DNA from: SSF14 sp037045585
GTDB lineage: Bacteria > Actinomycetota > Acidimicrobiia > Acidimicrobiales > Microtrichaceae
NCBI GenBank assembly: GCA_037045585.1
Contig: JBAOIR010000049.1
Coordinates: forward strand, 1-64,000
DNA length: 64,000 nucleotides
Reading direction: 5' to 3'
The first letter of the stretch is position 1. Every line of letters starts with the position of its first letter. A model generated the notes under the pieces. That model was not told where the DNA came from, made no database searches, and was given only the letters and a program-made list of their open reading frames with translations. The position numbers and the translations under genes are program-made. Positions 29,044 through 38,234 of this stretch are shown here, piece by piece.

Positions 29044-29574
29044 TCAGGTCAGCTCGCCGGCCAGCAGGTCCATGAGCAGGCCGTCGTGGAAGGTCCCGTC
29101 GATGCCCCGCTCGTAGGAGCGCATGACTCCGACGGGACGGAAGCCGAGGCCCGAATAGCACGCGATCGCCGCTGCGTTGCCCACCGCCGGGTCGATGACG
29201 ATCCGGTGATGGCCGAGGTCGTCGATCAGGTGCTGCGCCAGCGTCCGGATGGCATCGGTGGCGATGCCACAACGGTGGTACGACGCCAGCACGGCGATGT
29301 CGATGCTGGCGTGGAAGTACTGCTGGTCGAGCTCCTGCCCGTACTGGACGAGGCCCACCGTCTCGGTGTCTCCGTCGACGGGCAGGTCGATGCAGTACTT
29401 CACGTACGTCTCGTCGGGGACGGCGATGCCCTCGAGCACGTCCTCGTACAGATGTGGCGTCCACCACTCGACGACCCCGGGTGAGTTGACGAGGTCGGTG
29501 AGCGCTTGCACGTCGTCGACGCGGGCCCGCCGAAGGGTGACGCGCTCGCCCCGGAGCCGCTCGGCGATGGCCAT
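29044..29574 (-). CDS. GNAT acetyltransferase (RimJ/RimL-like)
   Basis: N-acetyltransferase of 176 aa. N-terminal ERVTLRRARVDDVQALTDLV, motif A region SYHRCGIATDAIRTLAQHLIDDLG for acetyl-CoA binding (G-x-A instead of G-x-G), and motif B AAIACYSGLGFRPVGVMR. The RimJ/RimL-like layout suggests a protein or antibiotic substrate; not resolvable. TACGGT (29581-29586) lies 6 nt before the ATG. Confidence 0.88.
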   Translation of the reverse strand: MAIAERLRGERVTLRRARVDDVQALTDLVNSPGVVEWWTPHLYEDVLEGIAVPDETYVKYCIDLPVDGDTETVGLVQYGQELDQQYFHASIDIAVLASYHRCGIATDAIRTLAQHLIDDLGHHRIVIDPAVGNAAAIACYSGLGFRPVGVMRSYERGIDGTFHDGLLMDLLAGELT

Positions 29575-29622
29575 GGGGGCACCGTAGCGATCTCGACGCG
29601 GGCGCGGGCATAGGGTTTCGGC

Positions 29623-30378
29623 GTGACGACCAAACTGCTGCTGCACGGTGTGCCCGAGACCGCCGCCATCTGGACCGACCTGATCGGCGAGCTGAGCGTT
29701 GACGGCGACGTGCGCACGCTGTCGCTTCCCGGGTTCGGCACTGCCCGACCCGACGGCTTCGACTGCTCGATGCAGGCATACGCCGCATGGTTGACCGCCG
29801 AGGTCGACGCCGCGGCCGACGAGACCGGCGCGCCGGTCGACCTGGTCGGGCACGACTGGGGCGGCATCCTCACCGCACGACTCGCCACGACGCCCCCAGC
29901 CGGCCTCCGCTCGTGGGCGACCGATGCACCGGGGGCGCTGCGCGAAGGATTCGTGTGGCACGACCTCGGCCAGCTCTGGCGCACCGAGGGCGCCGGCGAG
30001 GACTTCTGGGCCGGCCTGTTGGCCGACCGGAGGGCCGCCGCCGAGCTGCTCACCGGGTTCGGTCTCACGCTCGACCACGCCGCGCTGCTCGTGAACGCGG
30101 CCGACGAGCAGATGGTCGACAGCATCCTCCGCCTCTACCGATCGTCCGATGGGCTCGGCACCGAGTGGCTGATTACCGGGCCCAGCGAGCGACCGGGCCT
30201 GGTGATCGGCGTCGCCGACGACCCGCTCGGCAGCGTGCACGTGTGCGAGGAGATGGCGACGCGCCTCGGCGCCGACGTCGCGGTGCTCGACCTCGGCGGC
30301 CACTTCTGGCCGCTCGAAGCCCCGGCAGCAGGCGCCGCCGCACTCGCGGAGTTCTGGGCCGGCCTCGACGCACGCTGA
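29623..30378 (+). CDS. Alpha/beta hydrolase
   Basis: 251 aa. Oxyanion LLLHGVPETAAIW, nucleophile elbow VGHDWGG (Asp nucleophile, as in epoxide hydrolases and haloalkane dehalogenases), catalytic His in LGGHFWPLEAP. Substrate unknown. The GTG at 29623 is preceded by TAGGGT and 6 nt (29611-29616), indicating a leaderless transcript and fixing the start. Divergent from the GNAT gene. Confidence 0.88.
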   Translation: MTTKLLLHGVPETAAIWTDLIGELSVDGDVRTLSLPGFGTARPDGFDCSMQAYAAWLTAEVDAAADETGAPVDLVGHDWGGILTARLATTPPAGLRSWATDAPGALREGFVWHDLGQLWRTEGAGEDFWAGLLADRRAAAELLTGFGLTLDHAALLVNAADEQMVDSILRLYRSSDGLGTEWLITGPSERPGLVIGVADDPLGSVHVCEEMATRLGADVAVLDLGGHFWPLEAPAAGAAALAEFWAGLDAR

Positions 30379-30446
30379 ACCCGGGAGGTTGCCACCTTCC
30401 GTACATCTGTCGGTAACCTCACAGCCACCTGGGCTGGGGAGGCAAC

Positions 30447-31775
30447 ATGGGTGGTCGTCGTCGTTTCGGAACACTCGCGAGCGCGTGCGCGTCGCTGATC
30501 GCGCTCGCGGGATGCGCACCGTCGGTCGGAGGCCCCGCCGCTGCGGCCCTACCGACCGCGACGGCCAAGATCGTGTCGGTCTCGTTCTCCGGCGCGTACG
30601 ACTACGCAGCGACCGGCCCGGCGACCGGTGCCCTCGACGTCACCCGGTCCGACGGCAACGTCACCGGCGTGCAGGGAACGGTGCACATCCCCGGCCGCGG
30701 CGCCTGGCCGACCACCGTCACGTTCGACGTGTCGATCAACGCGCTGCTCGGGGTGGCGACCGGATCGATCGACGTCGAGGACCCGGCCGCCGGCATCGGT
30801 CTGACGACGACGCTCGTGCTCTCGCCGACTGCGACATCTGAGGGATCGATCGCGGGCCACGCCGATGGCTCCCGCGTCTGGCGCCTGATCGAGACGCTGC
30901 CCTTCCGCCTCGACTGGTCGATCGCCGACGGCACCGGCAGCACACCTGCCGCACCGGAGCTCGCAGCTGCGACGAGCGGCAGCATCGACGTCGCCACCTA
31001 CAACGTCGCCGGGCTTCCCGAGCCGATCAGCGGATCGAAGCCCGCCACGTACAGCGAACTCCTCAGCCCGCTCCTGAACCCGTTCGACGTCGTCCTCCTG
31101 CAGGAGGACTTCTTCTACCCGGACAAGGTCGCGAAGCACCTGACGTATCCGTACGGGTCGACGCCTCAGCGTCTGGTGCTCGGCAGCGACCCGAGCCGTC
31201 CGGAGGCCTTCGTCGGCAGCGGCCTCGAGCGCTACTCCCGTCATCCCTTCGACGGGTACCGCCACGTGCGCTGGCCCGGGTGCTACGGCGGCGCTCTCGG
31301 CGGCGGTGCCGCCGACTGCTTGTCGCAGAAGGGCTTCAGTGTCGCCCGCCACGAGGTCGCCCAGGGTGTGTTCGTCGACGTGTACGACCTCCACGGCGAG
31401 GCCGGCTCGACCCCTGAGGACGTCTTCTGGTCCCGGCAGGACTACCTCGCACTGGCGGCCGACATCAACGCCAACTCCGTCGGCCACGCGGTGATCGTCG
31501 GCGGAGACTTCAACCTGAACCCGTCCGACGAGATCGACGGGCCCGTGCTCGCCCAACTGCTCGTCGACGCCGGCCTCACCGATGTGTGCGAGGTGCAGGA
31601 CTGCAGTGCCGATCCCGACGCGATCGACCGGCTGCTGTTCAGGTCCGGCGACGACGTCGCGCTCGAGGCGACCGCGTGGTCACGGCCCGCTGGCTTCAAC
31701 CTCCCCGACGGCACCCCGCTCAGCGACCACGACCCGACCGCGGCGACGTTCGCGTGGAGCGTCGTCGACGGCTGA
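30447..31775 (+). CDS. Secreted endonuclease/exonuclease/phosphatase-family lipoprotein
   Basis: 442 aa. Signal peptide with lipobox IALAGC, an extra N-terminal beta domain to about residue 175, then an EEP fold: TYNVAGLPEP, VLLQEDFFY (metal Glu), VDVYDLHGEA, VIVGGDFNLNP and LSDHDPTAA (catalytic Asp-His). Relatives include sphingomyelinases and DNase I-like enzymes, so a phosphodiesterase acting outside the cell. GGGGAGG precedes the ATG. Confidence 0.85.
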   Translation: MGGRRRFGTLASACASLIALAGCAPSVGGPAAAALPTATAKIVSVSFSGAYDYAATGPATGALDVTRSDGNVTGVQGTVHIPGRGAWPTTVTFDVSINALLGVATGSIDVEDPAAGIGLTTTLVLSPTATSEGSIAGHADGSRVWRLIETLPFRLDWSIADGTGSTPAAPELAAATSGSIDVATYNVAGLPEPISGSKPATYSELLSPLLNPFDVVLLQEDFFYPDKVAKHLTYPYGSTPQRLVLGSDPSRPEAFVGSGLERYSRHPFDGYRHVRWPGCYGGALGGGAADCLSQKGFSVARHEVAQGVFVDVYDLHGEAGSTPEDVFWSRQDYLALAADINANSVGHAVIVGGDFNLNPSDEIDGPVLAQLLVDAGLTDVCEVQDCSADPDAIDRLLFRSGDDVALEATAWSRPAGFNLPDGTPLSDHDPTAATFAWSVVDG

Positions 31776-31848
31776 TCGGCCAGTCAGTCGCGGCGGGCGC
31801 CGTGCCGATACGCAGGCGGGTGCCGTCGGGGTCGGTGAGTTGCCGGAG

Positions 31849-32604
31849 TCAGACCGCAGACAGGTCGAACGCGAGCACGCCGGGCTGGCCCAGGTCGTCG
31901 GCGCCCCACAGGTTCACGTGGTGGGTGCCGGGAACGACCGCAGCGGTCGACGTGCACGTGAAGGTGACCTCGGCCGTCGTCGGGGAGAGCGGCACCGGCG
32001 CACCCGGCGCGCACTCGATCGTCGCCTCGCCGAACGTCGCCCCCTCGCGGAGGACCAGCGCACCCAGACCCGAGAACGGCGGGTGGTCGTCGGTCAGCAG
32101 AACGGTGAAGCCGAAGGTGGCTCCGAGCTCGATCGACGTCGGCAGCGAGCCGACCGGCGTGATCGACGGGCCGGCGTAGTCGTCGGAGCCGCCGGTGACG
32201 GCGAACGGGACGTCCGCGAACGCGGTCGTCCCCGCATTCGACGTGACGTTCACCCGCGCCGTCCACACGGTGTTCTGGATGCTCGCCGGCAGGGTGCACG
32301 TGATCGTCACGACCGCAGCGACGCCCGAACCGGCGGGTGGCTACGCGCCCACGTTGGCGCACTGGTGTTGGCTCGGGAGGAACCCGTCGGCTCGGGTGAG
32401 CGCGATCACGTGGGCCTCGAAGATGCCGTCGAGGTGGCTGGCGTGCACCTCGATCGAGAGCGGACCTCCGGCCACCGCCGGCGACGGCGATGCCGTGATC
32501 GACGAGATCACCGGTGGCGGCGTGGCCGACACGTCCCCCGGACACGCCGTCGTCACCGCTGCGAGGGCGACTCCGATTCCCAACAACGCCAAACGCCGCC
32601 CCAT
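31849..32604 (-). pseudogene. Secreted Ig-like domain lipoprotein, interrupted by TAG
   Basis: From the ATG at 32604: signal peptide with a cysteine at VTTACPG, then a repeat-like beta region PPPVISSITASPSPAVAGGPLSIEV. An in-frame TAG occurs at 32343-32341. The same frame continues without further break (GVAAVVTITCTLP) through a second beta region ending at 31849. The two halves have matching style and composition, so this is one gene carrying a nonsense codon, or one base error. Function unknown; extracellular. Confidence 0.65.
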
Positions 32605-32721
32605 CGCGACCTCCCCCAACTCGTCGGTCCCGGCACGGTAGCCGATCCGCCTGACGGGCTCCCTCGGAACGCGTTCCCGACGAACATCTACGATCCGATA
32701 TGTCCCGCTACACTGACGGTC

Positions 32722-33069
32722 ATGGATGCCGCCACGCTCGTCCGCACCGCCCGCCACCGCAGCGGTCTCACCCAGGCGCAACTCGCGGCGCGGCTCGGCA
32801 CGAGCCAACCCGTCATCTCGGCCTACGAGCACGGCACCCGCGACCCGTCGACCGCGACCCTGCGGCGCCTTGTCGCCGGCACCGGCGCGCACCTCGAGCT
32901 TCGGCTCGCCCAGCACGTCAGCGATCTCCCGACGCTCGCCTCGCCCGAGCAGCACGCGGCCGCGCTCGTCGACGTCCTCCTCCTCGCCGACGCGATCCCC
33001 GTCCGCCGACCTCCCGGTCCCCTGCGATTCCCGCGCATCGACTCGGGCCGCCGCAGCAGCGTCGGGTGA
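32722..33069 (+). CDS. XRE-family HTH protein, probable antitoxin
   Basis: 115 aa. Helix-turn-helix LVRTARHRSGLTQAQLAARLGTSQPVISAYEHGTRDPS fills residues 6-43, followed by a short helical tail with Pro/Arg. TACACT (32709-32714) is 7 nt before the ATG, so leaderless. Its stop overlaps the GTG of the following nucleotidyltransferase gene (GTGA). Size, order and overlap match antitoxin-toxin pairs in which an HTH protein precedes an AbiEii-like nucleotidyltransferase. Confidence 0.85.
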   Translation: MDAATLVRTARHRSGLTQAQLAARLGTSQPVISAYEHGTRDPSTATLRRLVAGTGAHLELRLAQHVSDLPTLASPEQHAAALVDVLLLADAIPVRRPPGPLRFPRIDSGRRSSVG

Positions 33070-33605
33070 CGGCACGTTCCCTCCCTGACCGCATCGTCGC
33101 GATCGACGCGGCGCTCACCGATGTCCCGCACGCGTTCGGTGGAGCGCTCGCGCTCGCGTACCACGCCGAACCGCGGGCGACGCGAGACATCGACTGCAAC
33201 GTGTTCGTCCCCGCCACCGCGGCGTTCGACGTGCTCGGGCCGCTGCAAGCCCTGGGCGCCGACGTCGATGGGGCGGCCGCCCTGGCGGAACGCGACGGCC
33301 AGGTACGGGTGATGTGGGACACCACACCCGTCGATCTGTTCTTCTCCTACGACGCGTTCCACGACGCCGCCGACCGGGACGCAGAGACCGTGCCGTTCGC
33401 TGCCTCCGAGATCCGCATCCTGTCGGCGTCGCATCTCACCGTGTGCAAGGTCGTGTTCGACCGACCGAGGGACTGGGTCGACGTCGACGCGATGCTCGAC
33501 GCCGGCACGGCGATCGACGCCGCCGAGGTGATGCGCTGGGTGGGCCGCATCTGCGGCGACGAGGACCCGCGCTACCGCCGCATCGCGACCGTGCTCACGT
33601 CGTGA
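33066..33605 (+). CDS. AbiEii-like nucleotidyltransferase, probable toxin
   Basis: 179 aa. Nucleotidyltransferase core: FGGALALAYHAEPRATRDIDCNVFV contains the G-G motif and the DxD (Asp-Ile-Asp), with a later strand PVDLFFSYDAFH that may give the third acid. Such proteins transfer nucleotides to tRNA or proteins and are toxins in type IV-like systems. GTG start coupled to the HTH gene. The toxin role is inferred from family and arrangement. Confidence 0.78.
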   Translation: MTARSLPDRIVAIDAALTDVPHAFGGALALAYHAEPRATRDIDCNVFVPATAAFDVLGPLQALGADVDGAAALAERDGQVRVMWDTTPVDLFFSYDAFHDAADRDAETVPFAASEIRILSASHLTVCKVVFDRPRDWVDVDAMLDAGTAIDAAEVMRWVGRICGDEDPRYRRIATVLTS

Positions 33606-33664
33606 GGCCGGGTCACGAGTCCTGGCTCCGCGGCACCGTCGCCGCCACCGTGTTCGGGCTGTGA

Positions 33665-34294
33665 CTAGAGCTTGCCGGCCGCGAGCTCGAGGGCCTGGGT
33701 GGTCATGGCACGGACCGCAGCACCATCGATCCCGTTCGCCTGGACCACACCTACCTGCACGATCGTGAGACCGACCTGCACGAGACCGATGCCCTGCTCG
33801 TTCTCACCCCCACCGAAGGTACCGCTGGCCACGGCGGAGTAGTCGCCGACTCCCGGCTCTTCCTTGGTCGGATCGGTGATCGTGGCGAACGCGCCGTAGC
33901 GGGCCTCGTTGAAGGAGCCGTCGGTGTCGTCGCTCGCCGTCGACGTGTTGAAGGCGATCGACGCCGCTCGCGGATCTTCCTGACTGAACGTGCAGCCACC
34001 GCCGGGCTGTTCCTCGACCGTCACCGGCCCACCGGCGATCGCCGCGACCTCGTCGGGGGTGATGAGCCCACACACGTCGTCGACCGCGTCCGACGATGCC
34101 GAGTCGTCCGACGCGTCCTCGGTCGGCGTGTCCTCGGTCGGGGTGTCATCGGTTGCCGCGGCATCATCGGCGGCAGGTGCGGCCGTCGTGACGGTCGACG
34201 TGTCGGCGTCGTCGTCACTCGAACAACCGGCCAGGCCCGCGCCCAGGGAGCACACGAGGGTGAACGCGACGATGGAACGGGACAGGTGCTTCAT
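33665..34294 (-). CDS. Lipoprotein, DUF3558-like
   Basis: 209 aa. Signal peptide with lipobox GAGLAGC, an acidic Thr/Asp linker with repeated TPTEDTPTED, then a compact domain starting VCGLITPDEVAAIAGGPVTVE and containing GGGCTFS, a layout like DUF3558 lipoproteins of actinobacteria (two Cys likely disulphide-bonded). Function unknown. Divergent from the CoA-transferase gene. Confidence 0.72.
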   Translation of the reverse strand: MKHLSRSIVAFTLVCSLGAGLAGCSSDDDADTSTVTTAAPAADDAAATDDTPTEDTPTEDASDDSASSDAVDDVCGLITPDEVAAIAGGPVTVEEQPGGGCTFSQEDPRAASIAFNTSTASDDTDGSFNEARYGAFATITDPTKEEPGVGDYSAVASGTFGGGENEQGIGLVQVGLTIVQVGVVQANGIDGAAVRAMTTQALELAAGKL

Positions 34295-34359
34295 GGGATC
34301 ACCCCGGGACTCGGTGGACAGTGCTGGGCACGGTACCCACACATCGCCGGGAATCCTCC

Positions 34360-34379
34360 TGAACGGCTAGAACCGTTCA
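34360..34379 (+). promoter_or_regulatory. Operator overlapping CoA-transferase promoter
   Basis: TGAACGG-CTAGAA-CCGTTCA, perfect 7-bp arms. A TAGAAC -10-like box (34368-34373) lies inside it, 7 nt before the ATG at 34381, so a bound dimer would cover the start of a leaderless transcript. The cognate regulator is not in the window as far as I can tell. Confidence 0.55.
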
Positions 34380-34380
34380 C

Positions 34381-35523
34381 ATGCCCGCACCCCCGCTCGC
34401 CGGCCTGAACGTGATCGATCTGTCCACGGTCGTCGCCGGTCCCGGCTGCACCCGCTACCTCGCCGATTTCGGCGCCACGGTCATCAACGTCGAACGACCA
34501 CCGGGTGGCGACACGACGCGGGCGATGGGGTTCCCCGATCCGAACGACCCCGACGGAACGTCGCTGTTCTGGAAGATCATCGGCCGCAACAAGCGGTGTG
34601 TCGTCCTCGATCTGAAGGATCCCGCCGACGTGGAGCGGGTGCTGCGTCTCGCCGAGGGCGCGCACGTGCTGGTCGAGAACCTCCGACCGGGTGGTCTCGA
34701 GAAGCTGGGCCTCGGCCCCGACGAGCTGCTGGCCCGCAACCCGAACCTGGTGATCACCCGGGTGACCGGGTTCGGTCAGGACGGCCCCTACGCCAACCGC
34801 CCCGGCTTCGCGACGATCGCCGAGGCGATGTCGGGCTTCGCTGGCCTGAACGGTGAGGCCGATGGCGCGCCGATGTTGCCGCCGATCGCCCTCACCGACG
34901 AACTGACCGCGATGTCCGCCGCGTTCGCGACCATGACCGCGTTGCACAGCGGCGTCGGCCAGGTCGTCGACGTCAACCTCCTCGACACGCTCCTCCAGAC
35001 GATGGGGCCGCTGCCCGCCGCGTACACGGCGACCGGCTACCTGCAGCCACGACTCGGGTCGGGCATCCCCTACTCGGTGCCCCGTGGCACGTGGCAGAGC
35101 CGCGACGGCCGGTGGATCGCCGTCAGCTCGAGCCACGACACCATTGCCCGGCGCGTGATCGCGCTCATCGGGCTCGGCGACCATCCCGACCTCGACACGT
35201 TCGCCGGCCGGGTCGCTCACCGCGAACTGATCGACGCCCGCATGGCGCAATGGATCGGCGAACGTGACGCCGACGACGTGCTCGTCGCGTTCGAGGCCGC
35301 CGAGGCCGCCGCCGCGCCGATCTACGACATGGCCGACGTCGCCGCCGATCCCCATCTGGCCGAGCGTCACACGCTGCCGGTCGTCGACGGTGTCACCATG
35401 CAAGGGCTCGTGGCACGCCTGTCCGCGACGCCGGGCGAGATCCGTCACGCCGGTCGACCACTCGGCGCCGACCAGACACTGGTCGACGCCGACGATCCGT
35501 GGAACGACGCCACGCCCAGGTAG
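34381..35523 (+). CDS. CaiB/BaiF (family III) CoA-transferase
   Basis: Transfers CoA between carboxylic acids, 380 aa. Seen: LAGLNVIDLSTVVAGPGCTRYLADFGA, VINVERPPGGD, KRCVVLDLKDP, LVENLRPGG and the later AAPIYDMADVAADPHL. The catalytic Asp expected near LNGEADGAPMLPP is plausible. Substrate unknown. Single gene with its own operator, followed by valS after 70 bp. Confidence 0.92.
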   Translation: MPAPPLAGLNVIDLSTVVAGPGCTRYLADFGATVINVERPPGGDTTRAMGFPDPNDPDGTSLFWKIIGRNKRCVVLDLKDPADVERVLRLAEGAHVLVENLRPGGLEKLGLGPDELLARNPNLVITRVTGFGQDGPYANRPGFATIAEAMSGFAGLNGEADGAPMLPPIALTDELTAMSAAFATMTALHSGVGQVVDVNLLDTLLQTMGPLPAAYTATGYLQPRLGSGIPYSVPRGTWQSRDGRWIAVSSSHDTIARRVIALIGLGDHPDLDTFAGRVAHRELIDARMAQWIGERDADDVLVAFEAAEAAAAPIYDMADVAADPHLAERHTLPVVDGVTMQGLVARLSATPGEIRHAGRPLGADQTLVDADDPWNDATPR

Positions 35524-35593
35524 CAGTCGACGCTGACGGGGCGGCAGCTCATTGGGGGCCGGCAGATGGCCCAGCACTAACCTGATCGGCGCT

Positions 35594-38194
35594 ATGAGTA
35601 CCGCGCCCACACCGAGAACGACACCCACCACCCCCGAGAAGCCGGGCCTCGAGGGCCTCGAGGCCAAGTGGGGCGCGGTATGGGCCGAGGAGGGCACGTA
35701 CACGTTCGACCGCAGCGCCGAACGTTCCGACGTCTTCGCGATCGACACACCGCCGCCCACGGTCTCGGGCTCCCTCCACGTCGGCCACGTCTTCAGCTAC
35801 ACCCACACCGACACGATCGCCCGCTTCTGGCGCATGCGTGGCAAGCAGGTCTTCTACCCGATGGGTTGGGACGACAACGGCGTTCCCACCGAGCGCCGCG
35901 TCGAGAACTACTACGGGGTGCGGTGCGATGCCACGCTCCCCTACGAGCCCGGGTTCACCCCGCCGGAGAAGCCGGCAGCGAAGCGACAGGACTTCGTCGC
36001 CGTGAGCCGCCGTAACTTCATCGAGCTGTGCGAACGGCTGACCGGCGAGGACGAGCAGGTCTTCCAGGACATGTGGACCCACCTGGGTCTGTCGGTCGAC
36101 TGGTCGACCATGTACACGACGATCGGCCGCACGGCCCGTCGCACGAGCCAGCGCGCGTTCCTCCGCAACCTCGCCCACGGCGAGGCCTACTCGGCCGAGG
36201 CACCCTGCCTCTGGGACGTCACGTTCCAGATGGCGGTCAGTCAGGCCGAACTCGAGGATCAGGAGCGGCCGGGCGCCTACCACGACATCACGTTCCCGCT
36301 CACCGACAGCGCCGCCGCCGGCCCGACCGGCGAACCACACCTCATGGTGTCGACGACGCGTCCCGAGCTGCTCGTCAGCTGCGTCGCGGTCGTCGCCCAC
36401 CCCGACGACGAGCGCTACCAGCCGCTGTTCGGCACGACGGTGACGACGCCGGTCTTCGGGGTCGAGGTCCCGATCGTCGCCCACCATCTCGCCGATCCCG
36501 AGAAGGGCACCGGCGCGGCGATGATCTGCACGTTCGGCGACACCACCGACGTCACGTGGTGGCGCGAGCTCGACCTGCCGGCCCGCGCCGTCATCGGTCG
36601 CGACGGTCGCTTCCAGCACGAGGCCCCGCGGTGGCTGTCCACCGATGCCGCCCGCGACGCCTACGCCCGCTTCGCCGGCAAGGCGGCGAACGGCGCCCGA
36701 GCGGTCATGGTCGAACTGCTGACCGAGTCGGGCAACCTGGTCGGTGACATCCGCCCGATCACGCACCCGGTCAAGTTCTACGAGAAGGGCGACAAGCCGC
36801 TCGAGATCGTCCAGTCGCGCCAGTGGTACATCCGCAACGGCGGCCGCGACCTCGACCTGCGCGCCCGACTCGTCGCCCGCGGCGACGAGCTCACGTGGCA
36901 TCCGTCGTACATGCAGGCGCGGTACAGCGACTGGGTCAACGGCCTCAACGGCGATTGGCTCGTCAGCCGCCAGCGGTACTTCGGTGTCCCGATCCCGGTG
37001 TGGCACCGGCTCGACGGCGACGGCAACCCCAGCTACGACGACCCGCTGGTCCCCACCGAGGAGTCCCTGCCGATCGACCCGCAGACCGACTGCCCTCCGG
37101 GTTACGACGAGTCCCAGCGCAACCAGCCCGACGGCTTCATGGGCGACCCCGACATCATGGACACGTGGGCCACCTCGTCGCTGACGCCGCAGATCGCGTG
37201 CGGGTGGGTTGACGACGACGACCTGTTCTCCCGCACCTTCCCGATGGACCTGCGTCCGCAGGGCCACGACATCATCCGCACGTGGCTGTTCTCGACGATG
37301 GTCCGCTCCGACGCGGAGTTCGGTACCGCGCCGTGGAGCAACGCCGCGATGTCGGGGTGGATCCTCGACCCCGACCGCAAGAAGATGTCGAAGTCGAAGG
37401 GCAACGTCGTCACACCGATGGGCCTGCTCGAGACCTACGGGTCCGACGGCGTCCGCTACTGGGCGGCATCGGGTCGACCGGGCACCGACACGGCGTTCGA
37501 CGAGAAGGAGATGAAGGTCGGGCGTCGCCTCGCCATCAAGCTCCTGAACGCTTCGAAGTTCGCGCTCTCGTTCGGCGGCGACCCCGACGGCGAGGTCCAC
37601 GAGCCGATCGACTCCGCGATGCTCGCCGACCTGGCCGCTCTCGTCGATGACGCCACGGCGGCGTTCGAGGGCTTCGACTACGCCCGAGCACTCGAGCGCA
37701 CCGAGGCGTTCTTCTGGTGGTTCTGCGACGACTACCTCGAGTTGGTGAAGCTGCGTGCCTACGGCGACGGTGGTCCCGCCGCCTCGGCAGCGAACGCGCT
37801 GGCGCGAGCGCTGTCCACCCTGCAGCGCCTGCTGGCGCCGTTCCTCCCGTTCGCGACCGAGGAGGTGTGGTCGTGGTGGATGGACGGCTCGATCCACCGC
37901 ACCGAGTGGCCGTCGTCGTCCGACCTCCGCGACGCCGCCGGCGCGTGGAACCCGCTCGTGATGGGCGTGGCGTCCGACGTGCTGCGGGAGATCCGCCGCG
38001 CCAAGTCCGAGGCGAAGGTCGGCATGAAGGCCGAGATCGAGACCGTCACGGTGACCGACTCCCACGAGCGCATTGCAGCGCTCGAGATGGTCGTCACCGA
38101 CGTCCGCGACACCGGCAAGGTCGCCGAGCTGATCATGGAGCCGGGTGACGAGTTCTCCGTCGTCACGGTGCTCGCCCCTGTCACCGAAACCTGA
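35594..38194 (+). CDS. valS: Valyl-tRNA synthetase
   Basis: Class I synthetase charging tRNA-Val, 866 aa. HIGH motif as GSLHVGHVFSYTHTD, editing domain with TTRPELLVSC and GTGAAMICTFGD, and KMSKSKGNVVTPM. The N-terminal signature GWDDNGVPTERRVENYYGV is of the archaeal/some-actinobacterial ValS type. No C-terminal coiled-coil arm of the E. coli type, in keeping with its shorter length. The ATG at 35594 (MSTAPTPRTT) precedes a short disordered N-terminus. Confidence 0.96.
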   Translation: MSTAPTPRTTPTTPEKPGLEGLEAKWGAVWAEEGTYTFDRSAERSDVFAIDTPPPTVSGSLHVGHVFSYTHTDTIARFWRMRGKQVFYPMGWDDNGVPTERRVENYYGVRCDATLPYEPGFTPPEKPAAKRQDFVAVSRRNFIELCERLTGEDEQVFQDMWTHLGLSVDWSTMYTTIGRTARRTSQRAFLRNLAHGEAYSAEAPCLWDVTFQMAVSQAELEDQERPGAYHDITFPLTDSAAAGPTGEPHLMVSTTRPELLVSCVAVVAHPDDERYQPLFGTTVTTPVFGVEVPIVAHHLADPEKGTGAAMICTFGDTTDVTWWRELDLPARAVIGRDGRFQHEAPRWLSTDAARDAYARFAGKAANGARAVMVELLTESGNLVGDIRPITHPVKFYEKGDKPLEIVQSRQWYIRNGGRDLDLRARLVARGDELTWHPSYMQARYSDWVNGLNGDWLVSRQRYFGVPIPVWHRLDGDGNPSYDDPLVPTEESLPIDPQTDCPPGYDESQRNQPDGFMGDPDIMDTWATSSLTPQIACGWVDDDDLFSRTFPMDLRPQGHDIIRTWLFSTMVRSDAEFGTAPWSNAAMSGWILDPDRKKMSKSKGNVVTPMGLLETYGSDGVRYWAASGRPGTDTAFDEKEMKVGRRLAIKLLNASKFALSFGGDPDGEVHEPIDSAMLADLAALVDDATAAFEGFDYARALERTEAFFWWFCDDYLELVKLRAYGDGGPAASAANALARALSTLQRLLAPFLPFATEEVWSWWMDGSIHRTEWPSSSDLRDAAGAWNPLVMGVASDVLREIRRAKSEAKVGMKAEIETVTVTDSHERIAALEMVVTDVRDTGKVAELIMEPGDEFSVVTVLAPVTET

Positions 38195-38234
38195 CGATCG
38201 TCACGGTCAGGTCGGGTCGGTCAGGGTCGGCGGA

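Noticed and set aside
22637..32343. In-frame TAG codons considered as stop-codon recoding
   Set aside because: Many genes here use TAG as their normal stop (bioB, valid overlaps TAGTG), so amber reassignment is not tenable.
35549..38065. 838-aa open frame opposite valS
   Set aside because: Long only because GC-rich coding DNA lacks stops in the opposite frame; no recognisable protein.
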